Both the position numbers and the translations under genes were made by a program. 64,000 nucleotides of DNA from Gemmatimonadota bacterium (GTDB lineage Bacteria; Gemmatimonadota; Gemmatimonadetes; Longimicrobiales; Gaopeijiaceae): the NCBI GenBank assembly GCA_028874905.1, contig JAPPGZ010000073.1, positions 62,001 to 126,000 on the forward strand, written 5' to 3'. This document shows, in pieces, positions 16,270 to 25,318 of the stretch. Under the pieces are notes generated by a model. It worked only from the letters and a program-made list of their open reading frames with translations. It had not been told where the DNA came from and searched no databases. Within the stretch, counting starts at the first letter, position 1, and each line of letters opens with the position of its first letter.

Positions 16270-16635
16270 ATGGTGGAGCCGGAGGGCCAACGGCTCCCCA
16301 GGATGGCCCGGATTCGGCGTGGCGGCGAGATCCGGACCGTGTTGCGAAGGGGAATCCGCACGAGAACGCCAACGTTGGACGTCTACGTCCTCCCTGTGCC
16401 CGCGCGGCCGCGGCCGCGCATCGGGTGGGTGGTCCCCAAGCTGGGAAACGGGGTTGTCGCGCGGAATCGCCTCAAGCGCAGGCTGCGGGAAATCGGACGA
16501 ACACGCGTTCTGGGCGCGCTCCGCGCGAAGGGAGTCGGGGCGGATGTGCTGGTGCGGGTCAGAACAAGCGCGTACCGGGCGACGTATCGTCAACTCGAGG
16601 AGGAGCTGATGAGCGTCGTGGACGGAAAATGGTAG
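16270..16635 (+). CDS. rnpA: Ribonuclease P protein component
   Basis: A 121-residue basic protein that supports the RNase P RNA in maturing tRNA 5' ends. The RNR motif is clear: ARNRLKRRLREIGR at about residue 64, with the preceding PRIGWVVPKLGNGVV strand. Start ATG at 16270, 6 bases after rpmH. It overlaps yidD by 7 bases. Confidence 0.95.
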   Translation: MVEPEGQRLPRMARIRRGGEIRTVLRRGIRTRTPTLDVYVLPVPARPRPRIGWVVPKLGNGVVARNRLKRRLREIGRTRVLGALRAKGVGADVLVRVRTSAYRATYRQLEEELMSVVDGKW

Positions 16636-16904
16636 AACGGCACCCACAGCACAGCGCAGGGCGAAACAGCCTCATCGCACGCTTCATGGTCGGGGCGATC
16701 CAGGCATATCAGGCGACGGTTTCGGCATTCAGGACGTCTCCGTGCCGGTATCTGCCGACCTGCTCGGAGTACGCCCGCGTGGCGATCGAGGCATACGGCC
16801 CCTGGAGGGGTGTGTGGCTCGGCGTCAGGCGTCTGGCGCGGTGTCACCCGTGGGGCGGGCAGGGGTTTGACCCGGTACCGGGTGTGGAGACGGGGGAGCA
16901 ATGA
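16629..16904 (+). CDS. yidD: Membrane protein insertion efficiency factor YidD
   Basis: A 91-residue protein with the highly conserved YidD core: YQATVSAFR, CRYLPTCSEYARVAIE and the C-terminal RRLARCHPWGGQGFDPVP, including all conserved cysteines. It is a small membrane-associated factor that helps YidC-dependent insertion. The ATG at 16629 overlaps the end of rnpA by 7 bases; the stop overlaps the yidC start by 4 bases (ATGA). The longer open frame upstream is only a shadow of rnpA. Confidence 0.95.
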   Translation: MVERHPQHSAGRNSLIARFMVGAIQAYQATVSAFRTSPCRYLPTCSEYARVAIEAYGPWRGVWLGVRRLARCHPWGGQGFDPVPGVETGEQ

Positions 16905-18577
16905 AGACCGGATTGAGATTCCTGCTGGCGATGTTCCTGATGCTCGCCGTGTTCGTGCTCACGAACCTGCTCTTTCCGCCGGTCGCCCCGGATCCGGTCC
17001 AGGAGCCCGCCGGCGAAGTGACTCGACCGCCGGCGGGAGAGCCCGCAGTACGCGAGGAAGTCGGCGTCGACAGGCCCTTCGAGCCGCCGCGGGACGGCGA
17101 TCCGGAACGGTTGGTCACCGTCGAGACGCCGCTGTTCGACATGACTTTTACCACCCGTGGCGCGCGTATGCGCTCGATCCGCCTGCCAGCCTACGAGTCC
17201 TTCCAGCGTGAGGGCCCGGTGGAACTGGTTCCCGAGGGTGTGGAAGGCGTCCTGGGTGCGACGTGGCTGTACGGAGGAGGTGCGGACTCGGTCGCCCTCG
17301 ACCGGTACCGCTACACGGTCAGCCCGGCCGACGGGATCAGGCTCAGCGAGGGGAGCGGGCCGCGGACCCTGACGTTCCGCTACGACTACCCCGAGGGGCA
17401 GTTTTTCAGCGAAATCCGCTACACGTTCACTGCGGATTCGTACCTGGTCGAAGTCCAGGGCGAACTGCCGGCCGTGGAGCGGTCGGCGCTGTTCGTGGAT
17501 CTCGGGCCGGGGCTGGCGATCAACGAGCTTCAGGAGTCCGAAGACTGGCGCGCGATGGCGTACCTCGGGAACCACACGGAGGACGGCACGAGAACGCGCC
17601 CGCTATCCCGCGTGGACGAGCCGGAGGTGGTGGAGGGTCCGCTCCGGTGGGCAGCCGTCAAGAGCAAGTATTTCGTCCAGGTGATTCTGCCCGGGGACGG
17701 CATCTCCGTTGGAGACTATCTCACCGCCATGTGGGCGGAACCGCTGCCGGTGGAAGGCCGGGCCAGCGTGCAGGTCGCCAGCCCGGTCGGTGACGACGGC
17801 AGCTATTCCTACCGGGCCTACCTGGGTCCGATCGAGCGCGAACGGCTGGTGGCGATCGGGAACGACCTGGAGGAGGTCAACCCGTACGGATGGCGCATCT
17901 TCCGCCCCATCATCCGGCCCCTGGTGGCGGTGATCCTGTGGGTCGTCCGCGTGCTGCACGAGAACCTGCTGCTGGGGTACGGCTGGGTGCTGATCGTGAT
18001 CGGAGTGCTGATGCGGGTTCTACTGTGGCCCCTTCAGCGCAAGGCGATGCTCGCGCAGGTCAACATGATGAGCGTGCAGCCGCTGGCACAGGAGATCAAG
18101 AACAAGTACCCGAACGACCCGCAGCGGATGCAGCAGGAGACGATGAAGCTCTACAAGGAGCACGGCGTCAATCCGTTCGCGGGGTGCGTGCCGATGCTGA
18201 TTCCCATGCCCATGCTGATCGCGCTGTTCCTGGTCTTCCGGACCACGATCGAACTCCGCGGCGAGTCGTTCATGTGGCTTCCGGACCTGTCCGCCGCGGA
18301 CCCCTTCTATATCCTGCCGCTCTCGCTGGGAGCCAGCATGTTCCTGCTGCAGTTCATCATGTACAAGACCAGTCCGGCGCAGGGGATGGCGAACCAGCAG
18401 ATGAAGATGATGATGTACATCATGCCGGTCTTCATGACCGTGCTCTTCTGGCGGTGGGCGTCCGGGCTCAACCTCTACTACGTCACCGTCAACCTCGCGA
18501 CGATTCCGCAGCAGGTCCTGATTGCCAAGGAGAGAAGGAAGATGCAGGCGGCGGGTCCGGTGAAGCGGTCTCGCTGA
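16901..18577 (+). CDS. yidC: Membrane protein insertase YidC
   Basis: A 558-residue inner-membrane insertase of the Gram-negative type. It has an N-terminal helix (residues about 5-27), a large periplasmic beta domain (about 50-320), and five C-terminal helices from about residue 340. The hydrophilic-groove helix carries the conserved Arg (IGVLMRVLLWPL), and the cytoplasmic hairpin has QRKAMLAQVNMMSVQPLAQE. The presence of the periplasmic domain implies a diderm envelope. It is coupled to yidD upstream and 22 bases from mnmE. Confidence 0.97.
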   Translation: MKTGLRFLLAMFLMLAVFVLTNLLFPPVAPDPVQEPAGEVTRPPAGEPAVREEVGVDRPFEPPRDGDPERLVTVETPLFDMTFTTRGARMRSIRLPAYESFQREGPVELVPEGVEGVLGATWLYGGGADSVALDRYRYTVSPADGIRLSEGSGPRTLTFRYDYPEGQFFSEIRYTFTADSYLVEVQGELPAVERSALFVDLGPGLAINELQESEDWRAMAYLGNHTEDGTRTRPLSRVDEPEVVEGPLRWAAVKSKYFVQVILPGDGISVGDYLTAMWAEPLPVEGRASVQVASPVGDDGSYSYRAYLGPIERERLVAIGNDLEEVNPYGWRIFRPIIRPLVAVILWVVRVLHENLLLGYGWVLIVIGVLMRVLLWPLQRKAMLAQVNMMSVQPLAQEIKNKYPNDPQRMQQETMKLYKEHGVNPFAGCVPMLIPMPMLIALFLVFRTTIELRGESFMWLPDLSAADPFYILPLSLGASMFLLQFIMYKTSPAQGMANQQMKMMMYIMPVFMTVLFWRWASGLNLYYVTVNLATIPQQVLIAKERRKMQAAGPVKRSR

Positions 18578-18599
18578 CAGCTCGCCTGGTGGTGCTCCC

Positions 18600-19970
18600 G
18601 TGGACTCCGGCGTGCTGCTCGACACCATCGTGGCGCAGGCGACGCCCCCGGGATTCGGCGCCATCGCGCTGGTGCGTCTTTCGGGAAGCCGCGCGTTGCG
18701 GATCGCGGTGGAGCTGACCGCAGACTCCAGCATCGCCACCGCCGCCTTGGCGGAACGGACCAGCCATCTCCGCACCCTGCGCCGGCCCGGCTCCAGCGAG
18801 GCGCTCGACCGGGCGCTGGTCACCGTGTACCGGGCCCCGGCGAGCTACACCGGTGAAGACATGGTGGAATTCTCGACACATGGCGGTCATGCGATCCCCC
18901 GGAACGTGGTCGCCGCGTGCATCGCGCTCGGCGCCCGCGAGGCGAGGCCCGGCGAGTTCACCGAGCGCGCGTACCTGAACGGAAAGCTGGACCTGACCCA
19001 GGCGGAAGCGGTTGCGGATCTGGTTGCGGCGCGCTCCGCGAAGGGCCGGGCCGTGGCCCTGCACCAGCTGGAACGCGGGCTCGGCGCGAGGATCGCCGCC
19101 CTGCGGGAGGCCGTGATCGGACTCGCCGCCCTCCTGGTCCAGCACATCGATTTCCCCGAGGAAGACGACGCGCCCACGCCGTTGGCCGCCATCGTGGAAA
19201 CGGCGGCCAACGTGGGGCGCGACGTGGGGCTGCTGCTGGCCACGGCCCCCTCCGGCGAGCTGCTGAGGGAGGGAGCCGTGACGGTGCTGGCCGGTCGGCC
19301 GAATTCGGGTAAATCCAGTCTGTTCAATGCTTTGGTCGGACAGGAACGCGCGATTGTCACGGACGTTCCGGGAACGACGCGCGACGCGATCGAGGCCGTG
19401 GTGGAGGTGGACGGATTTCCGTTCCGACTCGTCGACACGGCGGGACTCCGCGGCGACGCCGGCACCGTGGAGCGGCTGGGTATCGAGGTGGCCCGTCGCT
19501 ACCTGGCCGGGGCGGATGTCGTCCTGTACTGCCGCGAAGCGGGGCGTGCGAGGGGACGGCGCGAAGAAGAATTCGTGGCGTCGCTCGGGTCGCCGGTGAT
19601 CGTGGTGAGGACGAAGTGGGATCTGGCCGGGACCGGCGAGTCGCCGCGCGACGGAGAGGTGGCGGTTTCGGTGGAGTCGGGCGAGGGGCTCGCCGAGCTG
19701 AGGAGCATGCTGCGCGGGCTCGTGTTCCGAGGTATCGTGGAGAATCGCGACGAAGTGCCGGTTGTCACCAGTCGACGGCAGGCGGAGTTGTTGCGGGTCG
19801 CGCGAACCGAGGTGGAGGCCTTCGCCGAAGCGCTCTCGGCGGACATTCCGCCCGAAGTCGCGTCCGCTCACCTCAAGTCCGCCGAGAGCGCGCTCGAGGA
19901 GATCCTCGGGGTGATCGCGCCGGATGAGGTGCTCGACCGAGTGTTCAGGGACTTCTGCATCGGGAAGTGA
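18600..19970 (+). CDS. mnmE: tRNA uridine-5-carboxymethylaminomethyl modification GTPase MnmE
   Basis: A 456-residue GTPase that, with MnmG, modifies U34 of certain tRNAs. It starts with GTG (MDSGVLLDTIVAQATPPGFGAI, the normal N-terminus). The inserted G domain shows GRPNSGKSS (G1), DVPGTTRD (G2), DTAGLR (G3) and a non-classical G4 (TKWD in place of NKxD). The C-terminus is the invariant FCIGK. The start is 22 bases after yidC and the stop is 3 bases before mnmG. Confidence 0.96.
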   Translation: MDSGVLLDTIVAQATPPGFGAIALVRLSGSRALRIAVELTADSSIATAALAERTSHLRTLRRPGSSEALDRALVTVYRAPASYTGEDMVEFSTHGGHAIPRNVVAACIALGAREARPGEFTERAYLNGKLDLTQAEAVADLVAARSAKGRAVALHQLERGLGARIAALREAVIGLAALLVQHIDFPEEDDAPTPLAAIVETAANVGRDVGLLLATAPSGELLREGAVTVLAGRPNSGKSSLFNALVGQERAIVTDVPGTTRDAIEAVVEVDGFPFRLVDTAGLRGDAGTVERLGIEVARRYLAGADVVLYCREAGRARGRREEEFVASLGSPVIVVRTKWDLAGTGESPRDGEVAVSVESGEGLAELRSMLRGLVFRGIVENRDEVPVVTSRRQAELLRVARTEVEAFAEALSADIPPEVASAHLKSAESALEEILGVIAPDEVLDRVFRDFCIGK

Positions 19971-19973
19971 GCC

Positions 19974-21911
19974 GTGCGGCTTTGCTATGACGTGATCGTG
20001 GTCGGCGGGGGCCACGCGGGGACCGAAGCCGCGGCCGCGGCCGCGCGACTGGGCGCAAAGACCGTCCTCGTGACCCCGGATCTGACGCGAATCGCGCAGA
20101 TGAGCTGCAATCCGGCGATCGGAGGCGTCGCGAAGGGGACGGTGGCGCGGGAGGTGGGCGCGCTCGGCGGGGTCATGGCGCGGGCCACGGATGCAACTCG
20201 TATACACTTTCGTATGCTGAACCGGTCCAAGGGTCCGGCCGTCTGGGGACCACGGGCCCAATGCGACCGGGCCCGGTATCCAGTGGCTGTTCGGCGCGTG
20301 CTCGACGGACTCGACGACCTCGATCTCTTCCAGGAGATGGTTACCGGCCTTTTGATGGACGACGACCGCGTGCAGGGTGTGGTCACTCGCGGCGGCGTGG
20401 TCTTCGAGGCACCCGTCGTGGTGGTCACCGCGGGGACGTTTCTCCGGGGCAGGATCCATGTAGGTGGCAGCGCGGCGCACGGGGCGGGGCGCGCGGGTGA
20501 AGGCCCTTCGATCGACCTCGCCGAGGCGCTCGAGGCGCGCGGACTCAAGGTGGCGCGCTTCAAGACGGGGACGCCGCCACGGGTCGACGGGCGCTCGGTG
20601 GACCTTTCGCGTTGCGAGCGGCAGGACGGGGAGGACAGCACGTTCCGGTTCTGCTTCTACAGCCGTGAACCCCTGCCCCCGCAGCGGCCCTGCTGGATCA
20701 CCTGGTGCGGTCCCGAGCTCAAGCGCATTGTCACCGCAAACCTTTCTCGGAGTGCACTTTACGGCGGAGAGATATCAGGGCGGGGTCCCCGGTATTGTCC
20801 ATCCATCGAGGACAAGGTGGTACGGTTTCCCGACGTAGCGCGTCACCAGGTCTTCCTGGAGCCGGAAGGGCTCGATACGACCGAACTGTACGTCAACGGA
20901 CTCTCGACTTCGCTCCCGCCAGAGGTTCAACTGGCGTTTCTCCGGTCGATTCCCGGCCTCGAAGAAGCAAGAATGACCAAGCCCGGGTATGCAATCGAGT
21001 ACGACTACTTTCCCCCGCATCAACTGCGGCACACGTTGGAGGTGCGTTGCATTCCCGGACTGTATTTTGCCGGTCAGATCAACGGCACGACAGGCTACGA
21101 GGAAGCCGCCGGGCAGGGGCTTGTCGCGGGCGCCAACGCCGCCCTCGCGGTGCTGGGCAGGGATCCGTTCGTGGTCGAAAGAGACCAGGGGTACATCGGC
21201 GTCCTGATCGACGACCTGGTCACGAAGGGAGTGGACGAACCCTATCGACTCTTCACGTCGCGGGCCGAATTCCGCCTGTTGCTCCGCCAGGACAACGGTC
21301 CGGGACGCCTCGGGACCCTTGCCCGGTCGATCGGGCTTCTGACGGGAGAGCAGCAATCCGCGCTGGAAGAGCGTCTCCGCGAAGAGTCGCGGGCGATGGC
21401 ATGGTTCCGAAGCGAAGCCATGCAGCCGGCGACGGTGAATCCCGTGCTGGAAAAGGTGGGAAGCCATCCAATCGACCGTCCTCGGCGGGCCAGGGACATA
21501 CTTCGGCGTCCGCGCGTGACCGCCGAGGCCTTGTTGCGGGCGGCCGGGGATGCCGTCCCACCCTTTGACCCTGACGTGCTGGCGACCGTCGAGATCGATA
21601 CCAAGTACGAGGGCTACGTGCGCCGAGAGCTGGAACGAGCAGCCAGGCTACGGGCCCAGGCCGAATTGGCCATCCCTGAAGACACACCCTTCACGAGCTT
21701 CGCGACGCTGTCCACCGAAGCGCGCCAGAAGCTCGATAGGATACGGCCCCGGAGCGTGGCTCAGGCCGGCAGAATCCCCGGCGTGTCGCCCGCCGACCTG
21801 CAGAACCTCGTGATGGAGATCCGCAGGATGGCAAGCCACCGGACGGCGACCGAGGGGCCGCCAGCGCCCGAGGATGATCGCACGCCGGCGAACCGGCCAC
21901 CTCCTGTCTGA
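19974..21911 (+). CDS. mnmG: tRNA uridine-5-carboxymethylaminomethyl modification enzyme MnmG
   Basis: A 645-residue FAD enzyme, partner of MnmE. Seen are the FAD motif [12 protein letters not shown], the conserved CNPAIGG, the ETASGRG-like [10 protein letters not shown] segment (here [15 protein letters not shown]) and the C-terminal GYVRRELE and [11 protein letters not shown] blocks. It starts with GTG 3 bases after mnmE. Its C-terminal tail (after residue about 620) is Pro-rich and not conserved. rsmG (gidB), which normally follows, is missing and the next features are two parS sites. Confidence 0.96.
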   Translation: MRLCYDVIVVGGGHAGTEAAAAAARLGAKTVLVTPDLTRIAQMSCNPAIGGVAKGTVAREVGALGGVMARATDATRIHFRMLNRSKGPAVWGPRAQCDRARYPVAVRRVLDGLDDLDLFQEMVTGLLMDDDRVQGVVTRGGVVFEAPVVVVTAGTFLRGRIHVGGSAAHGAGRAGEGPSIDLAEALEARGLKVARFKTGTPPRVDGRSVDLSRCERQDGEDSTFRFCFYSREPLPPQRPCWITWCGPELKRIVTANLSRSALYGGEISGRGPRYCPSIEDKVVRFPDVARHQVFLEPEGLDTTELYVNGLSTSLPPEVQLAFLRSIPGLEEARMTKPGYAIEYDYFPPHQLRHTLEVRCIPGLYFAGQINGTTGYEEAAGQGLVAGANAALAVLGRDPFVVERDQGYIGVLIDDLVTKGVDEPYRLFTSRAEFRLLLRQDNGPGRLGTLARSIGLLTGEQQSALEERLREESRAMAWFRSEAMQPATVNPVLEKVGSHPIDRPRRARDILRRPRVTAEALLRAAGDAVPPFDPDVLATVEIDTKYEGYVRRELERAARLRAQAELAIPEDTPFTSFATLSTEARQKLDRIRPRSVAQAGRIPGVSPADLQNLVMEIRRMASHRTATEGPPAPEDDRTPANRPPPV

Positions 21912-21933
21912 AACCTCGGGACGGGGCCGAGGT

Positions 21934-21949
21934 TGTTCCACGTGAAACA
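21934..21949. promoter_or_regulatory. parS: parS site 1
   Basis: TGTTCCACGTGAAACA matches the parS consensus TGTTNCACGTGAAACA at every position. ParB nucleates here and spreads to organise the origin region for segregation. The site is 22 bp after the mnmG stop and about 115 bp upstream of parA, the classic place. Confidence 0.93.
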
Positions 21950-21977
21950 CTCGCAGGGCTCCCGTGAGAGCTCCATT

Positions 21978-21993
21978 TGTTCCACGTGGAACA
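21978..21993. promoter_or_regulatory. parS: parS site 2
   Basis: TGTTCCACGTGGAACA is a fully palindromic parS variant that differs from the consensus by one base. It lies 28 bp from site 1. A TTG triplet overlapping it opens a longer parA frame, but that frame would encode the parS sequence and is not a likely start. Confidence 0.88.
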
Positions 21994-22063
21994 CGGGGTG
22001 GGGTTAGATTCCGAAAGTCAAAGCCGTTTGTCCTTCCCGGAACCCCCAGGGAAACGCCACGCC

Positions 22064-22852
22064 TTGAACCGAATCATCGCTCTCGCCAACCAAAAGGGTG
22101 GCGTCGGCAAGACCACTACGGCCGTCAACGTCGGTGCAAGCCTTGCCCGTGACGGCGCCAGGGTGCTGCTCGTGGACATGGATCCCCAGGGCAACGCGTC
22201 CAGCGGTCTGGGCATCATCCAACGCGACAACATGCCTACCGTCTACGACGTGTTGGTGCGGGGGCTTCCCGCGTTTCGGGCTGTCTTCCGGTCCGGCGCG
22301 CGCGCGAATCTCGACGTGATCCCGGCCAACCGCGATCTCGTGGGGGCTGAAGTCGAGCTGGTCGGCGTTCAGGATCGCGAGACAATCCTTCGAGAGACGC
22401 TCGCACCGCTCGCAGCCGACTACGATTTCGTTTTCATCGACTGCCCACCGTCCCTGGGCCTCCTGACACTCAACACGCTCGCGGCGGCCGACTCGGTCCT
22501 GATACCGATTCAGTGCGAATTCTACGCGCTTGAGGGGCTTACCCAGCTGCTGAACACGATCGGTCTCGTACAGAGAGGCCTCAATCCGGGCCTCGAGGTT
22601 GAGGGCGTGCTCCTCACCATGTACGACCAGCGCCTCAGTCTTTCGCGCCAGGTCGCAACCGAGGCGAAGCGCTACTTCGGCGAGAAGGTCTTTGACACGG
22701 TGATCACCCGAAATGTCAGCATCGCCGAGGCACCGGGTTTCGGACAGCCGGTCACGGACTATGAACCCTCTTCGGTCGGTGCACGTCGATATGCATCGCT
22801 CGCCAGGGAGATTCGCGGCAGAACGGGGCTCGCTCACCATCACAGGAGCTAG
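22064..22852 (+). CDS. parA: Chromosome partitioning ATPase ParA
   Basis: A 262-residue Soj-type ATPase with the deviant Walker box KGGVGKTT at residues 11-18, the DMDPQGNASSGLG switch region and DFVFIDCPPSLGLLT. It binds DNA non-specifically and moves ParB-parS complexes. I chose the TTG at 22064 (MNRIIALANQKGG), the standard N-terminus; an upstream TTG at 21977 adds 29 residues that overlap a parS site. It overlaps nothing and parB starts 6 bases after its stop. Confidence 0.95.
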   Translation: MNRIIALANQKGGVGKTTTAVNVGASLARDGARVLLVDMDPQGNASSGLGIIQRDNMPTVYDVLVRGLPAFRAVFRSGARANLDVIPANRDLVGAEVELVGVQDRETILRETLAPLAADYDFVFIDCPPSLGLLTLNTLAAADSVLIPIQCEFYALEGLTQLLNTIGLVQRGLNPGLEVEGVLLTMYDQRLSLSRQVATEAKRYFGEKVFDTVITRNVSIAEAPGFGQPVTDYEPSSVGARRYASLAREIRGRTGLAHHHRS

Positions 22853-22858
22853 GTGTTC

Positions 22859-23767
22859 ATGAACCGAGGCGACCGACTTGGAAGAGGGCTTGGCGCCCTC
22901 CTCGGCGACTACATGCAAGAGCCGGTCGCGGCCGGCTCGGAACCGGATGTGCCAACCAGGGTTCCGATCCGCGCAGTGGCTGCCAACCCATTCCAGCCGC
23001 GGCGGACGTTCCGCACCGCCGAGTTGAGCGAACTCGCGGCCTCCATCCGGATCAATGGACTGTTGCAGCCGGTGCTCGTGCGAAGGTCGCCTTCCGGCCG
23101 AACGTACCAGCTGGTGGCGGGCGAGCGGAGACTTCGCGCCGTCAAGCTGTTGGGCTGGACCGAGATACCGGCTCAGATCCGCGAGGTTGACGATCGCACC
23201 CTGCTCGTTCTCGCGCTCGTCGAGAACATACAGCGCGAGGATCTCGGGCCGCTGGAGGAAGCCAAGGCTTATGGGGTGCTTCGGGATAAGTTCGGTTATG
23301 GGCAGCGCGAAGTGGCCGAAGCGGTCGGCAAGAGCCGGTCCACCGTGGCCAACGTCCTCCGCCTCCTCAATCTTCCGCCCTCCGTTCGGCGCCTGCTCGA
23401 AGAGGGAACGTTGTCCATGGGGCACGGGAGGGCGATTCTGGGGGTGGACGATCCGGTAAAGGCCGCGGATCTGGCGCGGCAGGCGGTCGCCGAATCGTGG
23501 TCGGTGCGTGAAACGGAACGCCGGGTTCGCGACCTGGCCGGCGACGGCTCGGCACCAGCCCGAAAGCCTCCGGACGAGGTGCAGGAGCGGGATCCGGCGA
23601 TTGGCGCTCTGGAGGAGGCGCTCGGCGATCACCTGGACGCGCGAGTCGGCATCCAGTGGCGGGGCCGGGGCACCGGGGCCATCCGCATATCGTTTCGCGG
23701 AGCGCGAGAGCTGGAGAGGGTCTTCGCCGTCATGACCGGCAAGGAGGCGGCGGAGATAGTTGGCTGA
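22859..23767 (+). CDS. parB: Chromosome partitioning CTPase ParB
   Basis: A 302-residue protein starting at the ATG 22859, 8 bases after an AGGAG site; a GTG two codons earlier is less likely. It has the N-terminal GRGLGALLGD that interacts with ParA, the CTP-binding motifs GERRLRA and ENIQRED, and a helix-turn-helix (QREVAEAVGKSRSTVANVLRLL). It loads at the parS sites just upstream. Confidence 0.96.
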   Translation: MNRGDRLGRGLGALLGDYMQEPVAAGSEPDVPTRVPIRAVAANPFQPRRTFRTAELSELAASIRINGLLQPVLVRRSPSGRTYQLVAGERRLRAVKLLGWTEIPAQIREVDDRTLLVLALVENIQREDLGPLEEAKAYGVLRDKFGYGQREVAEAVGKSRSTVANVLRLLNLPPSVRRLLEEGTLSMGHGRAILGVDDPVKAADLARQAVAESWSVRETERRVRDLAGDGSAPARKPPDEVQERDPAIGALEEALGDHLDARVGIQWRGRGTGAIRISFRGARELERVFAVMTGKEAAEIVG

Positions 23768-23831
23768 AACGCGTCGGCCGGACAATATGTAATGTGCCCT
23801 GCAGGAACCCGGACCTGAATCGAGAGCGAGA

Positions 23832-24590
23832 ATGGACGTCAAGGACGGCGTATCGATCATCGTGGTGAGCGGCGACGTGGAGCAGCCGCGCACCTTCACG
23901 CTATCCCGGCGTCGTGCGGTCGCCATCAAGTTTGCCGCGGCGGTCCTGGCGGTCCTGATCGTGGTGATGGCGGCAAGCTGGTCGTCCATGGCCACCCGCG
24001 CGGCGAGAACAGCCGTGTTGGAGCAGCAGAACGATTCGCTGATGGCTCGGCACCAGCGGATGGATTCACTCGCCAGCCGATTGGCCGCCTTCGAGGCGCG
24101 ACAGAACTACTTCGGGCAGTTGATCGGGATCGCAAGCTCCAGTGATTCCGCCTTTTGGCTCACGAACCGCGGTGCGGTGGGCAGCGACGGCAGTGGATTG
24201 GGCGAAGGCGCCGCGACCGAGCCGACCGCCTGGCCGCTTACGACTCAGGGGTTCGTCACGCGGTCCGATGGCGGTGCCAGCGACCATCCCGGCATCGACA
24301 TTGCGGTAGCGAGCGGCTCGTACGTCCGAGCGGCGGGTGGAGGCGTTGTGGTTGACGCGGCGAACGATCCGATCTACGGTCTTTTCGTCCTCATCGATCA
24401 CGGCGACGGCTGGCGTACCAGGTACGGCCATGCCTCCTATCTGGTCGCGGAACGAGGCCGGCAAGTCCGGCAGGGAGAGGTGATCGCCTTGTCGGGTTCG
24501 ACGGGTCGGTCTACCGCGCCCCACCTTCATTTCGAGATATTGAGAAACGGAAGCCCAATCGATCCATTGTCGATGGTGACACCGCCATAG
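23832..24590 (+). CDS. M23-family peptidase (membrane-anchored LytM domain)
   Basis: A 252-residue protein with an N-terminal membrane helix (about residues 31-50), a short coiled coil (about 60-90) and a C-terminal LytM domain. The zinc ligands are present: HPGID (H-x3-D) and HLHFE (HxH), so it should be catalytically active on cell-wall peptides. It sits between parAB and a bactofilin gene. In Myxococcus and several other bacteria an M23 peptidase acts together with bactofilins and ParAB, and the neighbourhood here is the same. Confidence 0.93.
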   Translation: MDVKDGVSIIVVSGDVEQPRTFTLSRRRAVAIKFAAAVLAVLIVVMAASWSSMATRAARTAVLEQQNDSLMARHQRMDSLASRLAAFEARQNYFGQLIGIASSSDSAFWLTNRGAVGSDGSGLGEGAATEPTAWPLTTQGFVTRSDGGASDHPGIDIAVASGSYVRAAGGGVVVDAANDPIYGLFVLIDHGDGWRTRYGHASYLVAERGRQVRQGEVIALSGSTGRSTAPHLHFEILRNGSPIDPLSMVTPP

Positions 24591-24646
24591 TGGCGCGGTT
24601 CTCCGCAAGATTACCCGTATCCAGGGAAGGCAGACGGTTGTAAGCC

Positions 24647-25111
24647 ATGGCACGAAAAGGACCTACCCCAGCGTCATCGCCCGAACAGGTCATCTCCATC
24701 GTCGGGCCCGGACTGCGCGTTGTCGGCGACTGCGACACGACCGACACCATTCGAATCGAAGGGCACATCGAAGGTTCCGTCCGCGCCCACAAGGCGGTCG
24801 TGATCGGCAAGGCGGGAAGGGTCAACGGCGATATCCACACCCAGGACGCCGTGATCGCGGGCGCCGTGAAGGGTGCGCTGGTCGTGGAGTCCCGTCTGGA
24901 ACTGCAGGCTACGTGCCACATCGACGGCGAAATCAGTGCCGCGCGTCTGCAGCTGGAGGAAGGCGGGATCGTGAGCGGCACCATCAGTGTTGGTCAAAAG
25001 GACGCAGGGGTGGCGATTGACCCCGGAGCCGCAGGTGCCGACCGGCCCAAGGGTGCAGGGACCGGGCAGGCCGGCAAGGTGCTGGGCGTTGGCGGGAAGG
25101 TGAAGGTGTAG
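24647..25111 (+). CDS. Bactofilin (polymer-forming cytoskeletal protein)
   Basis: A 154-residue protein with the bactofilin beta-helix core (about residues 20-120): GDCDTTDTIRIEGHIEGSVRAHKAVVIGKAGRVNGDIHTQ is followed by similar rungs such as GALVVESRLELQATCHIDGEI. Ends are Pro- and Gly-rich, as usual. It self-assembles into filaments that scaffold envelope enzymes, probably including the M23 peptidase encoded 56 bp upstream. Its stop codon TAG is the first three bases of repeat copy 3. Confidence 0.93.
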   Translation: MARKGPTPASSPEQVISIVGPGLRVVGDCDTTDTIRIEGHIEGSVRAHKAVVIGKAGRVNGDIHTQDAVIAGAVKGALVVESRLELQATCHIDGEISAARLQLEEGGIVSGTISVGQKDAGVAIDPGAAGADRPKGAGTGQAGKVLGVGGKVKV

Positions 25112-25284
25112 CGGCCCGTGGACAAAATCCCCCCGGCATTCGAGCGGCGATGCATCCAGGCCGGACCGCTGCGCTCTGCGTTGCTCCTCGGGCCCGTAGC
25201 ACTGCTACTGGCCCTTCGTCGCGCCTTGCCGGTCCGGGGCCTCGCCGCTCTCGGTGCGCGGGCGGCTTTATCCACGGACTGCTA
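25109..25284 (-). repeat. Inverted-end repeat element, copy 3 (opposite orientation)
   Basis: The element runs from TAGCGGCCCGTGGACAAAAT at 25109 to TCCACGGACTGCTA at 25284. Its interior is the reverse complement of copies 1 and 2: GGATGCATC-like GATGCATCC at about 25150, CGCTCTGCGTTGC, CGTAGCACTGCTACTGG and CCGGTCCGGGGCCTCGCCGC. It starts on the bactofilin stop codon, and its other end also finishes with TA. It fills the 207-bp gap before the Nif3-like gene. Confidence 0.85.
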
Positions 25285-25318
25285 GCGGCCCCGGGCTGCG
25301 AGGCGGAAACCGGCGGTC

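Noticed and set aside
18489-20480. A 663-codon open frame on the minus strand opposite yidC, mnmE and mnmG
   Set aside because: The plus-strand genes have complete family motifs; the minus-strand product is rich in Arg, His and Pro, as expected for an antisense frame in high-GC DNA.
21761-21994. Minus-strand frames starting MFHVEQ
   Set aside because: They are translations of the parS sequence TGTTCCACGTGG.
22004-23995. A 663-codon open frame on the minus strand opposite parA and parB
   Set aside because: It is a shadow of the real parA-parB genes; its translation is low-complexity and lacks any family motif.
24984-25275. Short frames with peptides such as GCIAARMPGGF and SSRLAGPAPRRSRC
   Set aside because: The same peptides recur in every copy of the inverted-end repeat (near 2900, 6250, 25150 and 38000), so they are translations of the repeat and not genes.
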